Shown: one piece after another, positions 1 to 8,386 of the stretch
Layout: each line of letters opens with the position of its first letter
Position numbering within the stretch: position 1 is the stretch's first letter
DNA from: Peribacillus acanthi
Lineage (GTDB): Bacteria; Bacillota; Bacilli; Bacillales; DSM-1321
NCBI RefSeq assembly: GCF_003073175.1
Contig: NZ_QBBX01000018.1
Span: 432 to 64,431 of the forward strand
Length of the DNA: 64,000 nucleotides
Direction of reading: 5' to 3'
The notes under the pieces: model-generated
The model's input: the letters and a program-made list of their open reading frames with translations, nothing else
Told to the model about the DNA's origin: nothing
The model's database searches: none
Program-made: the position numbers and the translations under genes

Positions 1-746
1 TCAGTTAAAGACCCTTTTGCACCATACTGATATTTCCCCCAAGCAAGAAAACCGGCATAAAAAGGATTGGTTACAATTCTTTTTACCTTTTCTTTAGTCC
101 ATGAGTTACCTTTATTTACATTAGAAGGGAGCGTTGAGGCAATTGAATCAAAACCTTCACCTTTTTTATATAACTCAAAAATTGTCTTAACAAGTTCTAA
201 TTCTTCAGGATAGGTCGAGAAAGTTTGTGCGTCTTTATTATATCTATATCCAAATGGAGCTTGTCCGCCTGTCCATTGCCCTTTCTTTGCTCTAGTTATA
301 TGGCTGTCGCGTGTGCGTTGTCTAATATTATCGGCTTCAAATTTCGTTAAACCGTCTTGAAGGAGCTGGACGATGATATTATCCGTTTCTGTATAAAGAG
401 ATTCTGTAGCACTTTCAACAACAGGAACACCATATATGTTCATGGTTGTTCTAATGAATTGGTGTTCCATAGGATTTCTTGCAATTCGGTCATTTTTGTA
501 CACAATGACAAAATCAAAAATTTGAGTTTCTAAATCAGAAAGTAGTTCTTGTAGTTTTTTTCGACTTGCTAATGGTGTTTTTGTTGCTGAAACAGCAGGA
601 TCTAAATATTCTTTGATAATCTTGCATTGATATTTATCCACAAGATTATCCACAGAGTTTTGTTGTAACAACATTTCTTGCTTGTCTGTGGAGTACCTAC
701 CGTAAAAAGCACCTTTCATTCCTGGCTTAAGTACATTAGCTAACAC
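1..746 (-). CDS. Large serine recombinase, 3' end outside window
   Basis: About 248 residues are visible and the gene runs off the left edge. The N-terminal resolvase domain has the catalytic serine in FYGRYSTDKQ (Ser19 from the chosen start), then VYKNDRIARNP and the helix-E-type region TKFEADNIRQRTRD, then the start of the recombinase domain (APFGYRYN, SWTKEKVKRIVTNPFYAGF). The GTG at 746 is chosen because AAGGAGGTG precedes it by about 10 bases; an ATG at 719 is the alternative. The start overlaps the stop of the upstream recombinase by 11 bases, so the two are probably translationally coupled. Members of this family integrate or excise DNA at short att sites. Which of the three recombinases acts at spoVR cannot be told from sequence. 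Confidence 0.9.
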   Translation of the reverse strand, partial: MLANVLKPGMKGAFYGRYSTDKQEMLLQQNSVDNLVDKYQCKIIKEYLDPAVSATKTPLASRKKLQELLSDLETQIFDFVIVYKNDRIARNPMEHQFIRTTMNIYGVPVVESATESLYTETDNIIVQLLQDGLTKFEADNIRQRTRDSHITRAKKGQWTGGQAPFGYRYNKDAQTFSTYPEELELVKTIFELYKKGEGFDSIASTLPSNVNKGNSWTKEKVKRIVTNPFYAGFLAWGKYQYGAKGSLT

Positions 747-2187
747 GAGTTTGTAACACCTCCTTCATTGTAAGGAATGGATGTTTAAACACAATATGAA
801 TGGTATTTTGTTCGACTTCAACCTTTGAAACGAGATCTTCAAATAGAACACATGGGTAGATATCTTTAAAATTATAAGTATCAGGAATTGAAATTTCGTC
901 TTCCACTGATTCTTGCATTTCAAGGATTGCATCTTCTACTGATTGGATATGTTTCTTTTGTTTATCAATTTGCTCATACAAATTTAATAAATTTGCTTCG
1001 AGTACCTCTTTCTCATATTGACGCTTTTCATTCAGCCATTTTTCGGTTGTACGTTCTAAGCGTTGGTTAAGTTTATGAAGGTTTTGTTTAATTTCATCCT
1101 TTGTTTTCTGTAACACCCTTGTCATTTCATTGTTATGTCTCTTATGAAATGCTGGTAAGTGTGTTTTTAATAATTCTTTAAAAAATTGTTTACAGGAATC
1201 CAGTACTTTTTGTTCAAGTTCTTCAATCTCCACATTAATTTTGTGACTTTTACAACTGTAATAGTAAATCTTTTTCTTGTCTTTTATACCTTTTTTAGAT
1301 TGTAACGGCGTTTTGCATTCTTTACAGTATGCTAGGTTTATCAATTGAAAATGTACTTTATCTTTTTCAGCTTTCTTTCTCGTCATTGTTAGCGTTTCAA
1401 GAACTTCTTGGGCAACTAGCCATTCTTTTTCAGCAACAATGGCAAGGTTGTCATATCTACTTTTTAACGTTTCACCAGAAAGATTTAACAACCTAAGCCC
1501 CATGTAAGTTGGATTTGAAACCACACTTCTTATCATTTGAGAAGTCCAATTTTTATCATCACGTCTTATTTTTTTCTCTTTCAAATAGTCTGTGAGCTGT
1601 CTCATTGTTGTAAATTCTTTTGAGTTAATTGCTTCAAAAAGTAATTTTACAATTCGTAATCTGTCTTCATCTCTAACAACAGTTTTTGATTGTTTTTCAT
1701 ATTCATAACCAAAAGGAAGATTTCCAGGGGTCTTTCCTCTTTGAAAGTTAGCTTTGATAGTTTCTGATATACGTTCAACAATTTGTTCACCTTCACGTTG
1801 AATAATTCCTGCCATTAATAGTTCAATGAGTTCTCCTGCCGGGGAGAATTGAATTGGAATTTCATTTTCAGCTGTGAAGTATACATTAATCTGTTTGTCT
1901 TTAAGTAGTTGAAAGATATGCAAATAATCAAGTGCGTTTCTAGCCAAGCGATCCCGTTTATATACAAATACATTCGTTACTTCTCCGGTTTCAATCTTAG
2001 TAAGTAATGAACAAAGTCCTTCACGCTCTTGAATAGATTTTGTTCTTCCTGATACAGCATCGTCTATAAACTCTTCATCAATAATTAATGCCTTTTGATA
2101 AGAAAGATTCCGAGCCAATTGACGTTGCATTTCAATGGAGTTCTCTTGAATTTTTGTAGATCGACGATAATAGGCAACTGTTTTCAT
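736..2187 (-). CDS. Large serine recombinase
   Basis: A 483-residue protein with a resolvase domain (catalytic Ser10 in YYRRSTK; VYKRDRLARNALDY; EGEQIVERISETI), a recombinase domain around residues 155-250 (PFGYEYE, WTSQMIRSVVSNPTYMG), a four-cysteine zinc ribbon near 290-320 (CKECKTPL ... YYYSCKSHK) and a long charged coiled coil at about 350-430. This is the layout of phage-integrase-like serine recombinases. An AAGGAGG motif sits 7 bases before the ATG. It lies between a 45-codon gene upstream and a second recombinase that overlaps its stop. Tandem overlapping serine recombinases also occur as CcrA/CcrB in SCC elements, where both are needed; by analogy this pair may work together. Confidence 0.93.
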   Translation of the reverse strand: MKTVAYYRRSTKIQENSIEMQRQLARNLSYQKALIIDEEFIDDAVSGRTKSIQEREGLCSLLTKIETGEVTNVFVYKRDRLARNALDYLHIFQLLKDKQINVYFTAENEIPIQFSPAGELIELLMAGIIQREGEQIVERISETIKANFQRGKTPGNLPFGYEYEKQSKTVVRDEDRLRIVKLLFEAINSKEFTTMRQLTDYLKEKKIRRDDKNWTSQMIRSVVSNPTYMGLRLLNLSGETLKSRYDNLAIVAEKEWLVAQEVLETLTMTRKKAEKDKVHFQLINLAYCKECKTPLQSKKGIKDKKKIYYYSCKSHKINVEIEELEQKVLDSCKQFFKELLKTHLPAFHKRHNNEMTRVLQKTKDEIKQNLHKLNQRLERTTEKWLNEKRQYEKEVLEANLLNLYEQIDKQKKHIQSVEDAILEMQESVEDEISIPDTYNFKDIYPCVLFEDLVSKVEVEQNTIHIVFKHPFLTMKEVLQTRVS

Positions 2188-2237
2188 TTTCTACCTCCTT
2201 ATCTTTTTTATTTATAGATATGAATGGTTAGAAGGTG

Positions 2238-2375
2238 CTAGTCCACTGACTTGAATCTTTCCTGAATCAATTTCTCTGTAACTAGATTTACATAAAGTTC
2301 AAACCACTTTTTTGCTGCTTCTGGATCATGGACATAACTTATCGACTTTATTGTAAGTGTCTTCTTCTCTTTCAT
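2238..2375 (-). CDS. Small 45-residue protein upstream of the recombinase pair
   Basis: An ORF with ATG at 2375 preceded by AAAGGATG and ending in TAG at 2238-2240. The product begins MKEKKTLTIKSISYVHDPEA and ends QERFKSVD; it is half charged, with a central amphipathic stretch (KKWFELYVNLVTEKL). It lies 50 bases before the recombinase at 2187 in the same direction, so the three genes look like one transcript. I do not recognise the family. Because serine-recombinase elements often carry a small directionality factor (SprB of SPbeta is the model), that role is a reasonable guess, but nothing in the sequence proves it. Confidence 0.6.
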   Translation of the reverse strand: MKEKKTLTIKSISYVHDPEAAKKWFELYVNLVTEKLIQERFKSVD

Positions 2376-2380
2376 ATAAA
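2351..2380 (+). promoter_or_regulatory. Possible sigma-A promoter for the XRE regulator
   Basis: TTGTAA at 2351-2356 and TATAAA at 2375-2380 are separated by 18 bases and lie 26 bases before the regulator start. The site overlaps the 5' end of the divergent 45-codon gene, so the two transcripts would run against each other. Matches are moderate. Confidence 0.35.
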
Positions 2381-2406
2381 TCATCCTTTCACTGGAGGTT
2401 ATTACA

Positions 2407-2778
2407 ATGTTCAATAATTTCGGAAAAATACTTCGTTCTATACGTGAACAAAAAGGATATGGTCTAAATCAATTTGCCAATAAAATTGGTGTATCACCGG
2501 CTTATTTAAGTAATTTAGAGACAGGAAAATCCGATACTATAAAGCTGCAAGTGTTAAATCAATTAGCGGAAGAATTTCAGTTACTATCTGTGTATTCATC
2601 TGAAGAAAAATTAGATGAATTTAGTTTTCGTGTTTCAAGAGCAACCTCCCAGCTAGCCCATATTCATAAATCCAACCCCAAACTTGCTGAGTTCCTATTA
2701 GAGACTATAGAAAAAGGAACAGAATTGACTGCTTCATATAATGCAACAGATGATTTTGATAATTATCATGTGCAGTAA
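2407..2778 (+). CDS. XRE-family DNA-binding regulator
   Basis: A 123-residue protein with a Cro/CI helix-turn-helix at residues 6-60 (RSIREQKGYGLNQFANKIGV, SPAYLSNLETGKS). The C-terminal half is helical and probably dimerises. GGAGG lies 9 bases before the ATG. It is divergent from the small gene plus recombinase pair, with only 31 bases between the starts, which is the usual position for a repressor of the integration/excision genes of an element. The target operator was not identified. Confidence 0.88.
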   Translation: MFNNFGKILRSIREQKGYGLNQFANKIGVSPAYLSNLETGKSDTIKLQVLNQLAEEFQLLSVYSSEEKLDEFSFRVSRATSQLAHIHKSNPKLAEFLLETIEKGTELTASYNATDDFDNYHVQ

Positions 2779-2833
2779 GTGAAATCCTATTCATAAAAAT
2801 AAATAGTTGTTTATCATAGTGAATAAAAATACA

Positions 2834-2879
2834 AAAAGAAGAGAGCCTACTCCATAACAGTGGGCTCTCTTCTTTTTTC
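2834..2879. terminator. Bidirectional terminator
   Basis: Stem AAGAAGAGAGCC / GGGCTCTCTTCTT around a 14-base loop, with an A-run on the left and a T-run on the right. It serves the XRE gene from the left and overlaps the last codons of the convergent small gene on the right. Confidence 0.8.
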
Positions 2880-3092
2880 TACTGAGGTATAGTTTATTTC
2901 TATTTCTTTCATTCTTTCTTCTCCAATTTCTTTTTGGAGCAAGTGGCTTACAGCTGCGAGTTTTAGTTTCTGTTCCAATTTTAATAACTTTTCTTGAAGC
3001 TGTAGGTAATGAGTCTGTTCTAATTCTTTAATGTTTGAAAAAGAGATGGTACCCGATTCAGTGTTGAAAGAAAAAGTCGTTTTCACTGCCAA
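2847..3092 (-). CDS. Hypothetical protein, 81 residues
   Basis: The ORF starts with TTG at 3092 after AAGGGGGG (an in-frame GTG two codons later is an alternative). The product starts MAVKTTFSFN and is mainly helical and charged (QLQEKLLKLEQKLKLAAVSH), compatible with a short coiled coil. Its 3' end lies within the terminator stem. It sits between the XRE gene and the divergent third recombinase. I do not recognise the family. Confidence 0.55.
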   Translation of the reverse strand: MAVKTTFSFNTESGTISFSNIKELEQTHYLQLQEKLLKLEQKLKLAAVSHLLQKEIGEERMKEIEINYTSVEKRREPTVME

Positions 3093-3154
3093 CCTAATCC
3101 CCCCTTAATCCAAGCTATGAGGGAAATGTTGTTTTCAAAACTAAATCTTCAAAT

Positions 3155-3183
3155 TCATGATTTAATCTTTGAATACATATATA
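3155..3183 (+). promoter_or_regulatory. Weak sigma-E-like promoter before the third recombinase
   Basis: TCATGAT (3155-3161) and CATATATA (3176-3183) are 14 bases apart, compared with the sigma-E consensus KMATATT N14 CATACANT. The match is partial. The spacing to the ribosome binding site at 3201 is plausible. If real it would place this recombinase under mother-cell control. Confidence 0.3.
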
Positions 3184-3214
3184 TCAGACAAGCACAAGAC
3201 AAGGAGCAATGCGT

Positions 3215-4678
3215 ATGTATCAGCCAGTTGGAAAAACCTATAAAACAATAGCCATATATTGTCGTGTTTCTACTGATGAACAGGCAAGGGAAGGTGTTTC
3301 CCTTGCTGAACAGAAAGAACGCCTGTCTGCCTATTGTCGTGCAATGGGATGGAATATCGATACAACCCTTTATGTTGATGACGGCTATTCTGCTAAGAAC
3401 ATGGAGAGACCACAATTAACAAAACTTATTAATGCTGTTAAAAACGGTATCATCTCCAAAGTCATGGTTACAAAACTTGACCGAATGAGCCGTAAGCTTT
3501 TAGATCTCCTTCAATTAATTGATTTATTTCAAGAAAATGAAGTCTCCTTTATTTCAATCAGTGAATCCTTTGATACCAATACCCCTTCGGGTCGCCTTAC
3601 CCTACAAGTATTAGGAGCCGTTGCAGAATTTGAACGGGAACGTATACGGGAACGTGTTCTAGATAACATGTTTCATGCTGCGAATAGCGGAAAGTGGCTT
3701 ACTCAAAGTCCTTATGGTTATGATTTAGTAGAAAAAGAACTCTCCATAAACGAAAAAGAATCTCTTATTGTAAAGAAGGTATATGACCTCTACCTTAATA
3801 AGGGCTTGGGGTACTATACTATTGCCAAGAAATTGAATGAAGAGGGTATTCCGTCTAAGTACAATAAAGAATGGTCTTTAAGATCCATTAAGTTGATACT
3901 TACAAATCCAGCTTACAAGGGCACGCTTGTCTGGAATCGTACAGACTCAAGTAAAAAAAAACGTAAAGAGAAGGAAGAAGAAGAATGGGTAACAGTTGAG
4001 GATTGTTTACCTGTCATTATTGAAAAGGAAACGTGGGATGCAGTACAAGAGAGGATTAATAAGAAACCAATGGCATCTCGTGCTCAATCAAGTCCACATT
4101 TGCTTGGTGGTCTATTAAAGTGTGGAAAGTGCGGTGGTGGTATGAGTATTTCTTGGTCAGGATCTAAAAATAAAAGATTTCGGGTTTACCGTTGTTCTAA
4201 TAATAAAAATAAAGGTACCTGTACAAGTAAGCAATATCGAGCTAACGAAGTCGAGGAGTGGTTTAAACAAGGACTACTTGGATTAGCTAGTTCATTAAAT
4301 CACCAAACAATTATTGAATTTTCAGAAAAAGAATCCATTAGTTTTGATACTAATAAAGAGCAAAAAGTACGAACAGCTCAAACACGGTATAAAAGGAAAG
4401 TAGAGGCTTATACTGTTGGGTTGATTGGATTAAAGGAATTGAAGGAAGAGAAAGACAGAATGGAACAGGTTATTGAGGCACTGAGTAATGGGAAGAATAC
4501 TAATAAGAATATTGACTTAAAGAGTTTACAAAAGAAGATCGAGGAGAAGATGAGATCTATTATTGATGCTATGGGTATTTTGCCTGTTGAGGATACAAAG
4601 GCTTTGATTTCAACTCTTGTTTGTAGAGTGATAGTAAAGGGGGATAAGGAATTGGAAATACTCTTGTCTACTCCTTAG
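3215..4678 (+). CDS. Large serine recombinase (stand-alone copy)
   Basis: A 487-residue protein. The resolvase domain has catalytic Ser19 in IYCRVSTDEQ, then KLDRMSRKLLDL and VAEFERERIRERV. A recombinase domain follows at about 160-270 (YGYDLVEKE, WSLRSIKLILTNPAYKGTL), then a zinc ribbon near 300-345 (LLKCGKCGGGMS ... YRCSNNKNKGTC) and a C-terminal coiled coil. The ATG at 3215 is preferred over 3209 because AAGGAG ends 8 bases before it but only 2 before the other. It converges on the TOPRIM gene. SpoIVCA (skin) and SprA (SPbeta) have the same architecture, so this protein or the tandem pair is the likely spoVR recombinase. It is nearest to the visible junction, about 4.2 kb away. Confidence 0.93.
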   Translation: MYQPVGKTYKTIAIYCRVSTDEQAREGVSLAEQKERLSAYCRAMGWNIDTTLYVDDGYSAKNMERPQLTKLINAVKNGIISKVMVTKLDRMSRKLLDLLQLIDLFQENEVSFISISESFDTNTPSGRLTLQVLGAVAEFERERIRERVLDNMFHAANSGKWLTQSPYGYDLVEKELSINEKESLIVKKVYDLYLNKGLGYYTIAKKLNEEGIPSKYNKEWSLRSIKLILTNPAYKGTLVWNRTDSSKKKRKEKEEEEWVTVEDCLPVIIEKETWDAVQERINKKPMASRAQSSPHLLGGLLKCGKCGGGMSISWSGSKNKRFRVYRCSNNKNKGTCTSKQYRANEVEEWFKQGLLGLASSLNHQTIIEFSEKESISFDTNKEQKVRTAQTRYKRKVEAYTVGLIGLKELKEEKDRMEQVIEALSNGKNTNKNIDLKSLQKKIEEKMRSIIDAMGILPVEDTKALISTLVCRVIVKGDKELEILLSTP

Positions 4679-4735
4679 CCCCTATTTTATTGATATAACA
4701 TTTTTAATTTTCACTTTAATTAAATAACTATGAAT

Positions 4736-5461
4736 CTATTTATTTAACTCTATATACTGAAATAACAAAGGGACAGAAGTAAATCTTTTTAGAGATTCAC
4801 TTCCAGTTGAAATACTGTTCCAGCTTTCTATGTACTGTTCTTCGTAGCTTTCTGAAGAAAGTCTAGGCATATATTGGGCTAAAAATTCCTCAATTGGCTG
4901 TTCCAACTCTTCTATAAACGATTCAATTTTATCTAGTTTTTCATTTTGAGATGGATTTGGATCATCAAAGATTACATGTTCTAAATTCCTTGAAAAAAAA
5001 TAAAGTTGATAATTATACTTTTTTGAGACAATTTTATTAATAGAATTCATTGTACGAATATTTCTACTTCGATCATTATTTCTTAATATAATATTATTTT
5101 TTTGTGCATCAGTAGGTACACTTATACAAGTATCTTTATATAAAGTAAGTGGTAATTGGGATTGGTCTACAATAACACTGTCTTCAGGTATAAAACATCC
5201 ATCTGTATCAAGTATATGAAGGACCGCAAGGATATCTTGTTGTTTAAACTTTCTTTTTATTAGGATTTCTCTTACTTTATCACCTATAATATCCCTTATA
5301 GGCTTTCCATGTTGACTTGAATTATAAAAAATATCTCCTCGTTGTGGTTCGAATCTAATATCGTGTTGAACAAATTTCTCCCTAAGTCGTTCTATTAATA
5401 GGGTCTCATCACATTCACCTTCAACAATTATAAGGACTACTTTCTTCTTTTGTTTAGCCAT
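4736..5461 (-). CDS. TOPRIM-fold RloB/AbiLii-like protein
   Basis: A 241-residue protein with TOPRIM signatures: the glutamate motif VEGECDE (Glu14) after a beta-strand of hydrophobic residues, and the DxD motif LDTDG (Asp85, Asp87). These are metal-binding residues of topoisomerase/OLD-type nucleases and RloB-like proteins. Its start overlaps the stop of the AAA ATPase gene by 8 bases, showing tight co-expression. Two-gene ATPase plus TOPRIM systems (AbiL, PARIS, and OLD-like sets) act in phage defence by nucleolytic or toxic activity released on infection. I assign the pair to this general class; which system it matches cannot be decided by eye. Confidence 0.72.
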   Translation of the reverse strand: MAKQKKKVVLIIVEGECDETLLIERLREKFVQHDIRFEPQRGDIFYNSSQHGKPIRDIIGDKVREILIKRKFKQQDILAVLHILDTDGCFIPEDSVIVDQSQLPLTLYKDTCISVPTDAQKNNIILRNNDRSRNIRTMNSINKIVSKKYNYQLYFFSRNLEHVIFDDPNPSQNEKLDKIESFIEELEQPIEEFLAQYMPRLSSESYEEQYIESWNSISTGSESLKRFTSVPLLFQYIELNK

Positions 5462-6782
5462 TCAACTTACCTGCTTGTCTAAATGATTTTTTAATATCGT
5501 ACAAATCAGTTTCGCCATATATTGATTCAGCTTGACCACCAAGTTGTACTGCACGTAAGTAAATATCTCTAGCATTACTTAATTTCTTAACACCTTTCAA
5601 CTGAAGATAACGATCATTTTCATTAAGAGTAGTAAACCAAAGATTTCTTATAGGTAATACTTCTAATATACGAAGATTATGTGAGGTAAATAAAAGCTGT
5701 CCTTGCCCATTTTCACTAATTACTTCTAATAATTCACCAAGAAGATATTCAAATATACCGGCATCTAATTCATCTATTACTACACAGGCATTTGGATTAT
5801 TATAAACTGCGATCAATGTACTCAGTATAGAAATTATTTTTAATACGCCAGATGATTCGCTTCTTAGTGGTAACTCAATATTTTCTTTAGTAGATAAGAA
5901 CTCAAATCTAATTCCATCTTTTCCATTATCCAATTTTTCCTGATGAATTTTTCTTATTTTTATTTGTAGTCCTGGAATAATAGTCTTAAGTACCACGTTA
6001 ATTTGTTCTATTACTTTTTCTATTGTTTCAAATAGTTCGGGTGGTAGAACTGTTGTATCTCTTAATTCATATGGGATGTGACCACGAATATTCTCTACAT
6101 GGATACTGAAAGGCATAATAATATTTGAGATAAGAAGTCCATACTGAACTGTGTCAATTACATGAAAATCTCTATTGAAATCACGAGTAAGATTTAACAT
6201 AATTTCATTCTCAATTTCATTTAAAAATACATCATAGATTTCTTCTAGCTCATCTCTAAATATAAAAGAAGTTGCATTGTCATTAGCCATCCTATTTGCA
6301 ACTAAAACAGCCACCCTAATGTCTTCATTCATTGAATTTATTTTTTTATTTCTAATTGAAATTTCATGATTATCTTTATTAAAAATGTCCTTTAACTTTT
6401 TTCTGTTCTCATTTTCACGATAAGATATTTTTTCTTTAATAACACTTAACTTTTCTTTTCCAGCAGTAATTGTTGTCTCATATTTGACAAAGAATTCTCC
6501 AAATCTATTTTTAACAATGAAATTGAAAATTAAATCAATTGAATTTTCGTTATAATACAACAAATGATTTGACACATCCGGCAATTTACGAGTATCCAAT
6601 AAAAACTTAAGTAAATTAAACGCTTCAACTACAGCAGTTTTCCCAGAACCATTTTGTCCATAGAACCCTATAACGTCAGCCAATTCTAATGATTCAAAAG
6701 TTGAGTTCGTATTAAAAATTCCCTTTTTTACATTTTTCAAATTTTTAATCTCAACATTTTGTACTCTAATAATATTTGACAT
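5454..6782 (-). CDS. AAA/ABC-type ATPase of a two-gene defence module
   Basis: A 442-residue protein with Walker A GQNGSGKT (residues 42-49), an SSG signature region (LRSESSGVLKI), Walker B CVVIDELDAG near 335 and a switch histidine (FTSHNLRIL). This is the AAA_21/OLD-like SMC-type ATPase fold without a long coiled coil. CAGGGGGAT lies before the ATG. It is the first gene of a two-gene operon with the TOPRIM protein. The family senses phage or DNA structures and controls its partner effector; the specific trigger is unknown. The long AT-rich region upstream (6790-7030) probably contains its promoter. Confidence 0.75.
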   Translation of the reverse strand: MSNIIRVQNVEIKNLKNVKKGIFNTNSTFESLELADVIGFYGQNGSGKTAVVEAFNLLKFLLDTRKLPDVSNHLLYYNENSIDLIFNFIVKNRFGEFFVKYETTITAGKEKLSVIKEKISYRENENRKKLKDIFNKDNHEISIRNKKINSMNEDIRVAVLVANRMANDNATSFIFRDELEEIYDVFLNEIENEIMLNLTRDFNRDFHVIDTVQYGLLISNIIMPFSIHVENIRGHIPYELRDTTVLPPELFETIEKVIEQINVVLKTIIPGLQIKIRKIHQEKLDNGKDGIRFEFLSTKENIELPLRSESSGVLKIISILSTLIAVYNNPNACVVIDELDAGIFEYLLGELLEVISENGQGQLLFTSHNLRILEVLPIRNLWFTTLNENDRYLQLKGVKKLSNARDIYLRAVQLGGQAESIYGETDLYDIKKSFRQAGKLNG

Positions 6783-7043
6783 AATAATCCCCCTGAGGAT
6801 TTTTATTATTTTGTTATTAATATATCACAATGAGCTTTTACCATAAGTATTATAGAAAATATTTTAACAATTTTTTAGTTATATATGTATTTTTTTAAAT
6901 AATTAATATATAAATTAGTCAATTTTTCACCTTTTTATTCACTTAGATAATAAAAAAACTAAGTGTTGCTATATACTATGTCATATTTAAATTAAAATTG
7001 ACAGTATTATCTGAAAATTAATCGTAATAATTTTTCAAAAAAC
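6783..7043. other. AT-rich intergenic region
   Basis: About 260 bases of very AT-rich DNA between the ATPase start and a decayed reading frame. It must contain the promoter of the ATPase/TOPRIM operon, but no single -35/-10 pair stands out. No gene seen. Confidence 0.5.
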
Positions 7044-7181
7044 CTAATGAGCTGCACTCGAAATCTTTGGTATACAAGGGGGATGTTTTAGTAGAATCCA
7101 ACTAGAGAGATTATGATAAAGGTCACCATTGATTTCATCTTGTAGGCGAGCTTGATAGGCTTTCGTTTCTTTACGTACCAT
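7044..7181 (-). pseudogene. Possible decayed gene fragment, 45 codons
   Basis: An open frame from ATG at 7181 to TAG at 7044 has protein-like composition (MVRKETKAYQARLQDE ... YHNLSSWILLKH) but no ribosome binding site, and a stop closes the frame a few codons upstream. It may be the tail of a gene lost by rearrangement inside the element. Family not recognised. Confidence 0.35.
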
Positions 7182-7390
7182 CTTCTTTTCAAAGTTACCC
7201 AAAAATCATTTGATTGACCAACAGGATGTTTACTTACCTTGTGTTACAATAATAATGTCCACTAAATCAAATATTAAAGAGTTGATTCAACCAGCAATAG
7301 ATGTTTTGTGGAACGCGAGGGGTTGCAAAACCTCTACCTCAACATTCTTTTTACTAAAAGTCATTTATGATAAAGGGGATTGTGTTTCAG

Positions 7391-8386
7391 GTGCAAAGAA
7401 AACGCGTTTTTATCAGTTATAGTTGGGATTCCGAAGCACATCAAGAGTGGATTCTCTATTTAGCAAATCGTTTAAGAGATAAAGGATTAATTGCTGAAGC
7501 AGATGTTTTTGAAACTCAGCAAAAATCAGTCCATCTCAATAGAATGATGGTTGAAAAAGTAAAAGATAGCGATTATATCATAATTGTGTTGACAGAAAAC
7601 TATGCAAGAAAAGCAGATAACTTTGAAGGTGGTGTTGGATTTGAGTCTCAATTAACCCTCCCATTATTGATGGAAAATCCGAATAAATTAGTTCCCATAA
7701 TGCGACATCAGGGAGACTTCAATAAGGTATTTCCTTTCCACTTCAAGGGTCATTATGCAGTTGATTTTAGCAAAGATGAGACATTTGAAGCTAAATTTGA
7801 AGAATTAATCTATCGGCTTTATGAAAAGCCACGCTTCTTCGTACAGCCTGTAGGTGAAGTTCCAACGCTTGAACCTAAAATACCTTCAAGATTAACTACA
7901 GAACAACCCAAAAGTATTCCTGAAACTGCGGAATTTGATTTTTCCGATTTAGATATACAGAGTCACAAGCGTATTACAGATCGGGAAATTGAGAAATTTA
8001 TGAAAGATAGCTTCAAGCAAATGGTTCGTATATTCAAAGCACTTTTCACACAATTAGAATCTACAAATCCCAATTTTGAATTTGACCAGGATGATGTAGA
8101 TAGCCGTAAAACCATTTTCAATTTGTATAATGATGGACGAAATGCAACAACCATTAAGATTTGGTATGGGGGTTCATTCGGGCGAAATTCCATTAATCTA
8201 TCCTATGGAAGACATATCACTATGTCGGACAATTCTACCAACGAAATGATTTATTACGAGACTGATGATAAGAATCAGTTAAAGTTAAAAATGACGATGA
8301 ACTTTTTGGGAAACAAAATTGCATCTACCCCAGATGAAATTGTGAAGGAAGTTTGGCGTTCTCATATTTCCCATCACTTAAAATAG
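7391..8386 (+). CDS. SEFIR/TIR-domain protein
   Basis: About 331 residues. The N-terminal ~135 residues match the SEFIR/TIR fold: RVFISYSWDSEAHQEW at the start, a DADVF-like acidic strand (EADVFE), and DYIIIVLTENYARKAD followed by the GGVGFESQL segment typical of bacterial SEFIR proteins. A variable linker (residues ~160-200) leads to a C-terminal domain of unknown function. The GTG at 7391 is chosen because AAAGGGG lies 12 bases upstream; ATG 7367 and GTG 7382 are in-frame alternatives. TIR/SEFIR proteins in bacteria are commonly NADases or signalling modules in phage defence, which fits its place in a mobile element. Catalytic competence was not established. Confidence 0.75.
   Translation: MQRKRVFISYSWDSEAHQEWILYLANRLRDKGLIAEADVFETQQKSVHLNRMMVEKVKDSDYIIIVLTENYARKADNFEGGVGFESQLTLPLLMENPNKLVPIMRHQGDFNKVFPFHFKGHYAVDFSKDETFEAKFEELIYRLYEKPRFFVQPVGEVPTLEPKIPSRLTTEQPKSIPETAEFDFSDLDIQSHKRITDREIEKFMKDSFKQMVRIFKALFTQLESTNPNFEFDQDDVDSRKTIFNLYNDGRNATTIKIWYGGSFGRNSINLSYGRHITMSDNSTNEMIYYETDDKNQLKLKMTMNFLGNKIASTPDEIVKEVWRSHISHHLK

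Noticed and set aside
7210-7422. 70-codon frame before the SEFIR gene
   Set aside because: No ribosome binding site, overlaps the start of the SEFIR gene in another frame, and the composition is not protein-like.
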